A DNA stretch of 64,000 bases from an uncultured Saprospiraceae bacterium (lineage in GTDB: Bacteria; Bacteroidota; Bacteroidia; Chitinophagales; Saprospiraceae): positions 79,250 through 143,249 of the forward strand of contig CALEYL010000062.1 in the NCBI GenBank assembly GCA_937926205.1, read 5' to 3'. This document shows, piece after piece, positions 18,661-27,496 of the stretch (position 1 is its first letter; each line of letters opens with the position of its first letter). The translations under genes and the position numbers were made by a program. Under the pieces are notes generated by a model that was not told the DNA's origin, searched no databases, and saw only the letters and a program-made list of their open reading frames with translations.

Positions 18661-21453
18661 CTACCGAACGACAAAGATCTTTTCCGTTCGAGAGACACTA
18701 CCACTGCGCAAAACAATGAAATAGAGTCCGCTTTGCAGAAGATCCGCATCCAGGTTGAGGAAATGGCTGCCTGCCTCATAATAAGTCCCGGCTATCATCC
18801 GGTGCACGAGACGGCCATTAACGTCCATTACCGAAAGGTTGACCATGCCCGCTTCCTGAAGCGAAACCTGAACGGTGGCCTGTTTTCGCGAAGGATTGGG
18901 ATAACAACTCAGGGCTACCATGCCCGGAAGTTTGATTCCGGAATCAGGCGGCCGGGCTTCCCCCAATACCTGATCTGATTCCTCGTCTTCCTCCATAGCA
19001 GATTGCACCACCGGATTTTCAGGCCTCAAACTGGGGTCATCGAAGTCACAGCCCAGGATGAGCGCCCAGAAGTCGCTGCCCCTTTCGGCCGTAAAATCAG
19101 CCAGCAGGTCAACGCCGATTCCGGCATGAAAAATCACTTTGGCGCCGCTGGCAACCGTTCCTGTCGAGTTGATAAACTCTTTGGCCACATAAATACCGCT
19201 TGCAATCGGACCATTCACGGTCAGGTTGTCTGGACAAATGCCCAGGAGGGTAAAATAATCGGTACTGTACATGCCACGGCCGTGAGAAGCAGCTACCACG
19301 AGGCGGTCCGACTCCCGGTATTGCAGCATGTCCACCCGCACGTTGGCGAGGCCAAAATTGTTGGTTGGGAACCAGTTGGTGGCCGCTCCGTTAAGGTTGG
19401 CACTCGACCAAACGCCCAATTCAGTAGCCAGCAACACCTGGTCGCTGTCGAATGGATTAAACATGGCCCAACGCACCGGCATATCGGGCAGGTCGCCATC
19501 CTGAGGGGTCCATACCGTACCGCCATCGGTGCTTTCCAAAACCTGGTTCACCCCAAAGTTGGAACAAGTAGCCAGCAGGTGCATGTCGTTGCCATCTTCT
19601 ACAGAAATCGAAGAAATGTACCCGCCGACAGGAGAAGTAAGCATGGTAGTAGTAATCGCCCCTGCCTGATCTGCATTGTCAATGCGGAAAAAGCGACCGG
19701 TTGTCGTTGCTACAAATAATCGGTTCGCTGTGTTGGGAGAAACGGCGAGCGCACTGAGCCGGCTGCTGTTGAAAGCAGCGATGGTTTCAAACGTCGTCGT
19801 ATTGGCGCCGCCCACATCCGAAATTCGGCCCAGGGTGTCTACGCCATCAGAAAAATAAAAGATGTCGTTGTCGTCGTCATAATCGGCAGGCGTAATGAAC
19901 AGCGTGGAGTTTTTTCCACTGATCAGGGTTCCAAAACTTGCGCCTCCATTGGTAGAAATGTTGAAACTCCGGTTTTGAGAACCCGTAATCTGGATCATCG
20001 GATCGTCCTGATCAATAAAGCAAAAAGCGCCGTCTGCACCGGTAGGTTCGTCGGTACTGCCCAATCCGGGCATGGTAAAGCGCTGGGTGCCATTATCCTG
20101 TGTGCCGCCAAGGAAATAATTAACCCCTGCGGTAGGATGAAGAGCGTTGGTATAAAACTGCGTGACGTTGTACGAATCATTTTTAGGGGTGAGGGTCGGA
20201 TTTGCTGCCGATGCATTGGTGCAGCGGTAAACGCCGCCATCATTGCCGAAGACCATCTGGTCTGAGCTACCCGGCGCGTAAACAATGGCGTGATGGTCGA
20301 CATGCACGCCTCCGATGCTCGTCCAACTACCACCGGCATCATCAGAAACAAATAAATTCTGGTCGCCGGCCCAAACCCGGTTGGCGTCGTTGGGATCAAC
20401 GGCCAAAATGAGGGCATACCAGCAAAAGTCGCCAAGGTTGGGCACCGTCACCGGAGTCCAGTTGGCGCCGCCATCTGTAGACTGTAGAATCGAAAGACAG
20501 GGATTGGTATTGTCGGTTTGTGTCACGTCTTCAAAAGCAGCATAAACAACGTTGGCATTACCGGGTGCACAGGCAATTTCAGCCCTTCCAAATCCTGTAG
20601 TTGGGAGTCCGCCGCCAAGTGTGGTCCAGGAGCCCCCCTGAAAGCGAAAAATACCATTGCCATTACCGGCAGCGTAGATAGCACCGTTGGCGGCAATCTC
20701 CAGATCCTGAATATTTCCCACAGGCGCGCCGGGAAAGGACGGCCAGGTAAGGCCATTGTCCGTAGACCGGCGAATTCCCAAATTGGTACCGGCATAAATA
20801 ACGCCGGCATTGTCAATGACAATTTTGTTCACCACCGTAAACCCTATGGTTGAGGGTACCTGATCCCAATTGGCGCCACCGTCGGTCGAACGCCAAATGC
20901 CGAGGCCCCTGACAGCGTCGGCATTGCCGAAACCCGTTTCACCTGTTCCAAAGAACATCAGGTTAGGGTTCAACGGCGATTGCGCCAGGGTAGAAATGGC
21001 GAGGTTGTCAAAAAAGTCATCGACATTGGTCCAGCTCACCGGCGAGGCATCAATGTTGTTGGTGCGCCACAAGCCTCCGGAAACACCGCCTGCCCAAACA
21101 GTTAGATTGCTGGGGTCATTGGCGTCAATCAAAAGGCCGCGGGTGCGCCCACCGACATTATTCGGGCCGCGTTCTTCCCAATAGATGGGCAGCGCGTCGC
21201 CGGCCCTCTGAGCGCGTTTGGCTTCAGCCACTTCAAATGCTTCAAGGAGACGTTCTTTTGGTACGGTATTGGTGCGGGGGTCGCGTGTCATCAGAAACTC
21301 CTGTTCATAGCGCCCCTGAACCTTTTGTAGTTTCGACATTTTGAAGGGTTTGGATGTTTCCGCGCCACTTCCGGATCGAATGAGAAATAAGGTGATCGGC
21401 AGCAGCAGCAAAATGGCCGCCTGCAAGCCGCGATGTTGAATCCATGTTTTCAT
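18661..21453 (-). CDS. T9SS-secreted BNR/sortilin-like beta-propeller protein
   Basis: This 930-residue exported protein has an N-terminal membrane/signal segment (GLQAAILLLLPITLFLIRSGSG). It carries many BNR-type Asp-box repeats of the form S-T-D-G-G-x-x-W (IWRSTDGGANW; LQSTDGGANWT; FVSDDAGGSW; LESTDGGTVW), the layout of VPS10/sortilin-like propellers and exo-glycosidases. About residues 745-800 form the small domain common in T9SS cargo (GAKVIFHAGIGVDLLADF). The C-terminal ~80 residues are a type A sorting domain (SCYPNPSRKQATVQVSL; SGLYFIVLRSG; KIFVVR). No catalytic acid pair is evident, so it may be an adhesin or binding protein. It follows the repeat protein at 22814 after 23 bp, probably in one operon. 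Confidence 0.88.
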   Translation of the reverse strand: MKTWIQHRGLQAAILLLLPITLFLIRSGSGAETSKPFKMSKLQKVQGRYEQEFLMTRDPRTNTVPKERLLEAFEVAEAKRAQRAGDALPIYWEERGPNNVGGRTRGLLIDANDPSNLTVWAGGVSGGLWRTNNIDASPVSWTNVDDFFDNLAISTLAQSPLNPNLMFFGTGETGFGNADAVRGLGIWRSTDGGANWDQVPSTIGFTVVNKIVIDNAGVIYAGTNLGIRRSTDNGLTWPSFPGAPVGNIQDLEIAANGAIYAAGNGNGIFRFQGGSWTTLGGGLPTTGFGRAEIACAPGNANVVYAAFEDVTQTDNTNPCLSILQSTDGGANWTPVTVPNLGDFCWYALILAVDPNDANRVWAGDQNLFVSDDAGGSWTSIGGVHVDHHAIVYAPGSSDQMVFGNDGGVYRCTNASAANPTLTPKNDSYNVTQFYTNALHPTAGVNYFLGGTQDNGTQRFTMPGLGSTDEPTGADGAFCFIDQDDPMIQITGSQNRSFNISTNGGASFGTLISGKNSTLFITPADYDDDNDIFYFSDGVDTLGRISDVGGANTTTFETIAAFNSSRLSALAVSPNTANRLFVATTTGRFFRIDNADQAGAITTTMLTSPVGGYISSISVEDGNDMHLLATCSNFGVNQVLESTDGGTVWTPQDGDLPDMPVRWAMFNPFDSDQVLLATELGVWSSANLNGAATNWFPTNNFGLANVRVDMLQYRESDRLVVAASHGRGMYSTDYFTLLGICPDNLTVNGPIASGIYVAKEFINSTGTVASGAKVIFHAGIGVDLLADFTAERGSDFWALILGCDFDDPSLRPENPVVQSAMEEDEESDQVLGEARPPDSGIKLPGMVALSCYPNPSRKQATVQVSLQEAGMVNLSVMDVNGRLVHRMIAGTYYEAGSHFLNLDADLLQSGLYFIVLRSGSVSRTEKIFVVR

Positions 21454-21476
21454 AACACATGCGTTTTTTAAGGTGA

Positions 21477-22814
21477 TTATTTGTTTTCCAATGCTTCCAC
21501 CTTAGCGCGTAGTGTTTTATTTTCCGCTTGAAGTGCCTTGACCTGTTTGTTCAGTTCGATCATGTACAAATATAGTTCTTCGATTTTGGCTTGCTGATTG
21601 ACGGCATTTTCACCCAATTCCAAGCCTTGTTCAGCCACTTGTGCTGCGGTTGGCGTCTCGGGCAAATGACCATATCGGGCGATGTGATTTTCTACTTCCT
21701 CCAGCGATCGCAGGCGGTGGCCGGGCGCAAAAACGTAGTCGGCCCAGCCTGTACGCACACGCACTTCTTCACTCAGAATTCCGCCTTTGGCATACAACGT
21801 ATACGCGCTGAGATCCGTACCGCCAAGGCTGTTTGGCGTCAGTAAAGTGCCAATGGCCAGTTTGCCGTTGCCTTTGAGCACCATCAGGTCATTTAGTGTC
21901 GTACCGTCGGCTCCGCCACGGAAAAACAGGTCGCCATCAGTAGATGCAGCCAGTTCCACATCCTGGCCGCCGGCAGTGGAGCGATCAAACCTGAAAACAG
22001 GTTCATTAGTCGCGGAAATGGTAAGCAGGCGATCCGGGGTAATTGTTCCTAAACCAAGGTTGCCTCCGGCAGTCAGCACCATGCGGTTGGCCAGTGCAGG
22101 ACCGGTAGCATCACTGCCCCCCCTGAAAAAGAGTGTGCCATTGTCGCCATTAAGAATTTCATAGTCGCTGGCGCCGGCATTGGAGCGTTCCAGTCGGAAC
22201 ACAGGTGCATTGGGCGCCGAAAGCGTCACCAGTTGAGAAGGAGTCGTCGTGCCCACGCCTAAATGCCCGACGGAGGTAAGCACCATAAAATCGGTCAGCG
22301 CAGCTTCCGTTCCGTCGCCGCCGCCGCGAAAAAAGAGGGTTCCTGCGTTCCCGGCATAGAGTTCATAATCCAATTCTCCGCCATTCGCCCGGTCGAAACG
22401 AATCACCGGACGGGTAGCATGCGATACGGTAAGTAATTGTTGTGGTGTAAATGTGTTGACCCCTACGAAGCCGTTTTCACGGATGGTCATGCGCATGACA
22501 GGTCTTGGAGTACCCGTTCGGAACAAAAGGGAAGATGTAACGAAATCAGGCCCCACCGGCCCGGAAACCCAGGACTGAATGGTAGCGCCGGGGCGGTATC
22601 CCAGGCCGCTGATCAGACCTTGAAATCTGATATCCCCAAGTGTATCGCCCGGTACGACTGGCGCAGTCATCCCATTCGGTAATCCGCTGTTGTTTTTGTT
22701 CAACAGCATTAGCGGATTTTGTCCGCTGGCAGATTGTGCGTTAAGGTCGGTTGCCAGAAAAAACAGGCAAAAGACCGCCATTGCAGTGCACGCAACATTC
22801 GTCAATGTTTTCAT
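21477..22814 (-). CDS. Exported tail-fibre-like repeat protein with C-terminal coiled coil
   Basis: The 445-residue product starts with a signal peptide (MKTLTNVACTAMAVFCLFFLATDLNAQ). From about residue 110 to 320 there are three clear copies of a ~65-70-residue unit and a degenerate start of another. Each unit has GxxTPxxLxTxS, PVxRFxRxxxGxxDYE, GTLFFRGGxDGT and MVLTxxGxLG. The C-terminal part has the RSLEEVENHIARYGHLPETPTA signature often found at the end of Bacteroidota trimeric fibre-like proteins, then a heptad coiled coil (IEELYLYMIELNKQVKALQ). It probably forms a trimeric surface fibre. It is the first gene of a two-gene minus-strand unit with the propeller protein. Confidence 0.8.
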   Translation of the reverse strand: MKTLTNVACTAMAVFCLFFLATDLNAQSASGQNPLMLLNKNNSGLPNGMTAPVVPGDTLGDIRFQGLISGLGYRPGATIQSWVSGPVGPDFVTSSLLFRTGTPRPVMRMTIRENGFVGVNTFTPQQLLTVSHATRPVIRFDRANGGELDYELYAGNAGTLFFRGGGDGTEAALTDFMVLTSVGHLGVGTTTPSQLVTLSAPNAPVFRLERSNAGASDYEILNGDNGTLFFRGGSDATGPALANRMVLTAGGNLGLGTITPDRLLTISATNEPVFRFDRSTAGGQDVELAASTDGDLFFRGGADGTTLNDLMVLKGNGKLAIGTLLTPNSLGGTDLSAYTLYAKGGILSEEVRVRTGWADYVFAPGHRLRSLEEVENHIARYGHLPETPTAAQVAEQGLELGENAVNQQAKIEELYLYMIELNKQVKALQAENKTLRAKVEALENK

Positions 22815-23113
22815 ACGTTGAAAGTTTTATAAGAATGACTTTAATGAAAAAAAACTGACATTACCAGGGAAGAGAGCGGTGGGAGGATAAAAAACTGATA
22901 ATCAAAGGATAAATATATGGGATTTTCAGATGCCAGTCAAGGGACCCTCCTGATGTTTTTCCCCGATATGCTACTTTATGCCTGGAAAAAGGGATGTGTT
23001 ACCAAAAAGAAAAATAAATGAAGAGCATGGTCTATAGCAGGAGCTGCTCAGGTGCTGGAATTGGATTTATATTTTATGAGATGTTGTAATAAACCTAAAA
23101 TTAAACATCTGGT
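22815..23113. other. Intergenic region without recognised feature
   Basis: This AT-rich ~300-bp stretch lies upstream of the tail-fibre-like gene and downstream of the Rpn-type remnant. I see no TAnnTTTG promoter on the minus strand, no RNA gene and no open frame. It presumably carries the promoter of the 22814 gene. Confidence 0.4.
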
Positions 23114-23410
23114 CTAATTGTGACGCGGCTGATCTATACTTTCTTTTATGCCGACAACAACATCAATTGAGAGCTCCAGAAATTCAGCGACCTGACTTTC
23201 AGCCAATCCGGCTAAAAGCATCTTTTTGGCAGTCTCGATTTTTTCTAAATGAGCTTTTTCGCGTTCTTTCTCGATTCCTTTCTCAATTCCTTTTTCAATT
23301 CCTTTCTCAATTCCTTGTTTGTAAAGAAAATCCGTTTCTATGTTATAATTGATCGGCATCTCTGTTGTAATTTTAATGGTTAACTCGTCCAATTTACGCA
23401 ATCTTGCCAA
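23114..23410 (-). pseudogene. C-terminal remnant of an Rpn/PD-(D/E)XK-type transposase-nuclease protein
   Basis: Only the C-terminal ~98 residues remain, and the only available start is a weak TTG at 23410. The fragment has MPINYNIETDFLYKQ, the low-complexity GIEKGIEKGIEKGIEK run, and a terminal helical segment (MLLAGLAESQVAEFLELS). These features are usual for the tail of Rpn-family recombination-promoting nuclease/putative transposase proteins, which are normally about 250-300 residues with an N-terminal nuclease domain. That domain is absent, so this is a decayed fragment. The promoter of the peptidase gene lies directly beyond its truncated end. Confidence 0.6.
23268..23331. repeat. 12-bp tandem repeat inside the Rpn-type remnant
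   Basis: A 12-bp unit of the form TTTCTCAATTCC is repeated about four times with few changes and encodes the GIEK run of the remnant. Such arrays expand and contract by slippage in units of four residues, so the frame is kept. Confidence 0.7.
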
Positions 23411-23440
23411 AATACTTCATCTTTATGAAATTCACTACCT

Positions 23441-23448
23441 TAGCTTTG
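23441..23448 (+). promoter_or_regulatory. -7 promoter element for the peptidase gene
   Basis: TAGCTTTG matches TAnnTTTG exactly and lies 30 bp before the ATG at 23479. The -33 region shows only a weak TTTATG. A start near 23455 would leave a leader of about 25 nt. Confidence 0.55.
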
Positions 23449-23478
23449 GCATCCTATTTCTAATCAAATTTTTTTTCA

Positions 23479-25710
23479 ATGAAACGCATTTTCTTGTTTT
23501 TAATCCTGATAATTAGCAGTATAGCCGCACAGGCGCAGCAAAAAATCACTTTGGAGCAAATCTGGCAGGACTACCTGTTTGTACCCAAGTCCGTACCGGG
23601 ATTCAATTTTCTGAACGATGGCAAGCACTATACCCGATTGGAATCCAATAAAATTCAGCAATACGATCTTACATCGGGAAATCTGGTGAAAACCATTTTT
23701 GATCCGGAAACGGCAAAAGGTTTCAGAGGCCGGGTGGATAGCTACACATTCAGCGCCGATGAATCAAAAATATTGATCCAAACCGAAGCGGAAGCTGTTT
23801 ACCGCCATTCCACACTGGGTTCCTTCTTTGTTTTTGACCGCAAAACAGAAACAGCGACGGCTGTTTACGAAAGGGGAAAGCACCGCAACGCCTTACTCAA
23901 TCCTGGCGGCGACAAAGTGGCTTTTGTCTATGAAAACAACCTTTATTATAAGGACCTCACATCCGGATTGATTCGCCCCATCACCAAAGACGGGAAAATG
24001 AATGAAATCATCAACGGCGCTACCGACTGGGTTTACGAGGAAGAATTTTCTTTCGATCAGGGCTTTCAGTGGTCGCCTGATGGCAAGCGCATCGCTTATT
24101 ACCGCTTCGATGAAAGCAAAGTGCCTGAGTTTACACTCACCAATTTCCGCGGCGAACTCCATCCCGAATATGTGACGTTTAAATACCCTAAAGTCGGTGA
24201 TCCCAACTCTCAGGTCAAGATTATGATCTACGATATGGAGCAGGGCATCAGTGTAGAAGCAGCTGTTTCGACGAACGAAGATTACTACATTCCGCGCATC
24301 AAATGGACGCAAAACTCTGATAAACTGTGCGTTTTCAGGATGAACCGCCATCAGAGCGACCTTGAATTGCTGCTCGCCGATGCGCGCAACGGCAAAACAA
24401 CTTCCCTGCTGCGCGAAACCTCCAAAAGCTATGTCGACATCCACGACAACCTGACCTTCCTGAAAGACGGCAAACATTTCATCTGGACGAGCGAAATGGA
24501 AGGCTGGAACCACCTTTATCTTTACGACATGAACGGCAAGCTGGTACGCCCTCTGACACAAGGCGCCTGGGAAGTGACCAATTTTTATGGGATCGACGAA
24601 AAAAATGAGTTGCTGTACTACCAGGCTGCGGAAAAATCTCCGATGGAACGCCAGGTTTATTCCATCAGTCTGAACGGCAAGCGCAAACAAACCCTGGCCG
24701 GACAGGCGGGTTGGAATGACGCACAGTTCAGCAGCACTTTTGACTACTACGTACTCACGCATAGTACGGCCAACGCGCCCGCAACCTACGCGGTGTATGA
24801 CCGAAACGGCGCAGCAGTCCGCACCATCGAAAGCAACACGAAATTACAGCAACTCCAGAAAGACTTTGAGGTATCCAAGATGGAATTTTTTAAATTTTCA
24901 ACTTCGGAACAAGTGGAATTGAACGGCTGGATGATCAAACCGGCCAATTTTGACGAAAATCTCCGCTATCCTGTTCTGATGTTTGTCTACGGCGGTCCGG
25001 GCAGCCAGCAGGTAACCGATAGCTGGAAAGGTCAAAACTACTGGTGGTTCCAAATGCTGGCGCAACAGGGATATCTCGTTGCCTGCATCGACAACCGCGG
25101 CACCGGCGGCAGAGGGGAAGCATTCAAAAAAATGACTTATCTGCAGATTGGGAAATACGAGACCATAGACCAGATCGAAGGCGCCAAATACATCGGTGGG
25201 CTAAAATATGCCGACCCTGGTCGCATCGGCATATTCGGATGGAGCTACGGCGGGTATATGTCTTCACTTTGCCTGCTTAAAGGCGACGGCGTTTTCAAAG
25301 GCGCGATAGCCGTAGCGCCCGTGACCAACTGGAAGTGGTACGATTCCGTTTACACAGAACGCTACATGCGCACAGAAGCAGAAAATGAAGCGGGTTACCG
25401 GGATAATTCGCCGGTCAATTTTGCCGGCAATTTAAAAGGCGATTACCTGTTGATCCACGGCATGGGCGACGACAATGTGCATTTTCAGAACGCCGCAGAA
25501 ATGGCCAATGCGCTTATCGCTGCAAACAAGCAATACGAAACCTATTTTTATCCCAACCGCAACCACAGCATTGCCGGCGGCAAAACCCGCCTGCACCTTT
25601 ACACCAAAATGACGAATTTCCTGAACGAAAAAATCAAAGGCGCCTACGGCGGCAAGCGTCCGAATGCTCCGGTGATGATTGTTCCGATAGAAGAGGGGAA
25701 GAAGAATTAA
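23479..25710 (+). CDS. S9 family peptidase, dipeptidyl peptidase IV type
   Basis: The 743-residue exported serine peptidase starts with a signal peptide (MKRIFLFLILIISSIAAQAQ). An N-terminal eight-bladed propeller domain covers about residues 40-480, with the DPP4-type glutamate motif region WVYEEEF near 185. The C-terminal alpha/beta-hydrolase holds the catalytic triad: Ser in GWSYGGY (~589), Asp in GMGDDNVHF (~664) and His in RNHSIAGG (~696). It removes Xaa-Pro or Xaa-Ala dipeptides from peptide N-termini in the periplasm. The length and motifs are those of a complete, active enzyme. It is transcribed alone from its own promoter. Confidence 0.95.
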   Translation: MKRIFLFLILIISSIAAQAQQKITLEQIWQDYLFVPKSVPGFNFLNDGKHYTRLESNKIQQYDLTSGNLVKTIFDPETAKGFRGRVDSYTFSADESKILIQTEAEAVYRHSTLGSFFVFDRKTETATAVYERGKHRNALLNPGGDKVAFVYENNLYYKDLTSGLIRPITKDGKMNEIINGATDWVYEEEFSFDQGFQWSPDGKRIAYYRFDESKVPEFTLTNFRGELHPEYVTFKYPKVGDPNSQVKIMIYDMEQGISVEAAVSTNEDYYIPRIKWTQNSDKLCVFRMNRHQSDLELLLADARNGKTTSLLRETSKSYVDIHDNLTFLKDGKHFIWTSEMEGWNHLYLYDMNGKLVRPLTQGAWEVTNFYGIDEKNELLYYQAAEKSPMERQVYSISLNGKRKQTLAGQAGWNDAQFSSTFDYYVLTHSTANAPATYAVYDRNGAAVRTIESNTKLQQLQKDFEVSKMEFFKFSTSEQVELNGWMIKPANFDENLRYPVLMFVYGGPGSQQVTDSWKGQNYWWFQMLAQQGYLVACIDNRGTGGRGEAFKKMTYLQIGKYETIDQIEGAKYIGGLKYADPGRIGIFGWSYGGYMSSLCLLKGDGVFKGAIAVAPVTNWKWYDSVYTERYMRTEAENEAGYRDNSPVNFAGNLKGDYLLIHGMGDDNVHFQNAAEMANALIAANKQYETYFYPNRNHSIAGGKTRLHLYTKMTNFLNEKIKGAYGGKRPNAPVMIVPIEEGKKN

Positions 25711-25769
25711 AAGGCAAAAAGGCAAATTTGCAAAAGGCAATCCCGAACGGAACGTTTAAGAAAGTTTTT

Positions 25770-26684
25770 TTACGATGACTTGTCGGACGCCTCAGAGGTT
25801 TCCGACACGTCATCGTGTTTTACCCGCGACGGCGCCGTATAAATATTACAGCGCCCGTCGCGCAAAAAGCCGATGAGCGTCATACCGCTTTCTTCGGCCA
25901 GTTCGACGGCCAGACTGGAAGGAGCGCCCACCGCAGCCAATACGGGAATGCCCGCCATCAAGGCTTTCTGGACCAGTTCAAAACTTGCCCTGCCGCTTAC
26001 CATCAGGATGTATTCGCTAAGCGGCAGCGCTTGTCTTTTCAGCGCCGCGCCGATGAGTTTGTCCAAGGCATTGTGGCGCCCCACGTCTTCTTTAGCATCG
26101 AGCAGATGCCCTTCGGCATCGAACAACGCAGCCGCATGTAAGCCGCCCGTCGTCGCAAAAACCGATTGCATCGCGCTCAGTTTTTCAGGCATTTGCAGCA
26201 GGGCTTCCACTCGAAAAAAAGGGTGTCCTTCGCGCAGGGGATAGCAAACGGTTGTCTGTACCAGCTCCAGCGATGCTTTTCCACAGACGCCACAGCTGGA
26301 AGCCGTGTAAAAATGCCGGCTCAGGCGGTCGGTATCTACTGCAATGTCCGATTTTAGCTCAACCGTCAGTTCATTGGCGTAGGCAGATTCATCCTCCGTG
26401 TTGACACTGTAGCGCACAGCAACCGCCTCTTTGGCATTTCCGATGATGCCCTCTGTAAAAAGAAAGCCCAAAGCCAGTTCGAAATCATGCCCCGGCGTGC
26501 GCATGGTCACGGCTATACGCTCCCGCTGGCGCGCAGCTGCGGGGCCGTATGCGATCGATATTTCCAGCGGTTCTTCCACTGCGAGGCGGTCGTCCTGAAC
26601 GGAAGATCCAAACGCGTCGGCGCGAATGACCTGAACGGTTGCCGTACTTTGCGTCAGCGCATCGCCGGGGTGAATGGGCGTCAT
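25770..26684 (-). CDS. fdhD: Formate dehydrogenase accessory sulfurtransferase FdhD
   Basis: The 304-residue protein carries the CGVCGK motif with the two cysteines that relay sulfur (C131, C134). Other family blocks are VEEPLEISI, MRTPGHDFELALGFLFTEGI, TTGGLHAAALFD, EDVGRHNALDKLIG and SGRASFELVQKA. FdhD transfers sulfur from IscS to the molybdenum-bis-MGD cofactor of formate dehydrogenases. No formate dehydrogenase or molybdenum cofactor gene is in the window, so the client is elsewhere. The extreme C-terminus (DDVSETSEASDKSS) is encoded by a DNA hairpin at about 25773-25815. It diverges from upp. Confidence 0.95.
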   Translation of the reverse strand: MTPIHPGDALTQSTATVQVIRADAFGSSVQDDRLAVEEPLEISIAYGPAAARQRERIAVTMRTPGHDFELALGFLFTEGIIGNAKEAVAVRYSVNTEDESAYANELTVELKSDIAVDTDRLSRHFYTASSCGVCGKASLELVQTTVCYPLREGHPFFRVEALLQMPEKLSAMQSVFATTGGLHAAALFDAEGHLLDAKEDVGRHNALDKLIGAALKRQALPLSEYILMVSGRASFELVQKALMAGIPVLAAVGAPSSLAVELAEESGMTLIGFLRDGRCNIYTAPSRVKHDDVSETSEASDKSS

Positions 26685-26810
26685 AGGCTTTGTTTTTGTT
26701 GCAAGTTAAGGCGCAAATAAAAGTAGCGCCTTTTTTTTGTAGAAAGAAACCTTTTCCAACACTGCCCTCCATAAATTATCCCTAACTTTAGGGGAACAAA
26801 CTTTGAAGGC

Positions 26811-27461
26811 ATGGTTTTCAACCTGAGCGAACACAATAACATAGGGCAGCGATTCATTGGGGAGTTGCGCGACATACACATACAGAAAGACCGCATGCGT
26901 TTTCGGCGCAACATGGAACGACTGGGCGAAATTCTGGCTTACGAAATCAGCAAAACGCTGAAATACCATACCATCAAAGTAGAAACGCCATTGGGGGTAA
27001 CCAACGTACACGTTCCGTTGCAACAGGTAGTGCTGGGCACCATTCTGCGAGCGGGTTTGCCCCTGCACCAGGGCATGCTGAATTATTTTGACGATGCCGG
27101 CAACGCTTTTGTGTCTGCGTACCGCAAACACCACAAAGACGGCACTTTCGAGATCGAATCGGGATACGTTTCCTGCCCTAAATTAGACGGCAGCGTGCTC
27201 CTGCTCTCCGATCCCATGCTGGCCACCGGCGCTTCCATTTCCTTAGCTGCCGAAGAATTAATGAAACACGGCGAACCTGCGGCCCTCCACTTCGTCACGG
27301 CCATTGCTTCGAGTGCCGGCCTGGAGCACGTGCAGCGCATCTTCCCGAAAGCATCCGTCTGGATGGGGGCTTTAGACGATGAGCTCACCGCCAAATCCTT
27401 TATTGTACCGGGCCTCGGCGACGCGGGCGATCTAAGTTTTGGCGAGAAGGTTCAGGATTAG
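26811..27461 (+). CDS. upp: Uracil phosphoribosyltransferase
   Basis: The 216-residue product makes UMP from uracil and PRPP in pyrimidine salvage. It has the PRPP-binding loop LLLSDPMLATGAS at residues 130-142, the RAGLPLHQGM segment at 80-89, and the uracil-binding C-terminal part with IVPGLGDAGDLSFG. Length and motifs are normal. A likely -7 element (TAACTTTA, 26783-26790, one base off TAnnTTTG) lies upstream of ATG 26811. The next gene has its own promoter, so upp is probably monocistronic. Confidence 0.95.
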   Translation: MVFNLSEHNNIGQRFIGELRDIHIQKDRMRFRRNMERLGEILAYEISKTLKYHTIKVETPLGVTNVHVPLQQVVLGTILRAGLPLHQGMLNYFDDAGNAFVSAYRKHHKDGTFEIESGYVSCPKLDGSVLLLSDPMLATGASISLAAEELMKHGEPAALHFVTAIASSAGLEHVQRIFPKASVWMGALDDELTAKSFIVPGLGDAGDLSFGEKVQD

Positions 27462-27469
27462 TAACTTTG
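27437..27469 (+). promoter_or_regulatory. Promoter for the GT39-type gene, overlapping the end of upp
   Basis: TTTTG (27437-27441), 20 bases, then TAACTTTG (27462-27469) fit the TTTG / TAnnTTTG consensus. The -33 box is inside upp and the -7 box begins at the last base-pair of its stop region, so the downstream gene can be expressed independently. Confidence 0.6.
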
Positions 27470-27496
27470 CGGTCAATTTTTTGAAAAACTGTACCG

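Noticed and set aside
23893..24762. 289-codon minus-strand frame inside the DPP4-type peptidase gene
   Set aside because: It is a shadow of the propeller-coding sequence with no start signal or known motif.
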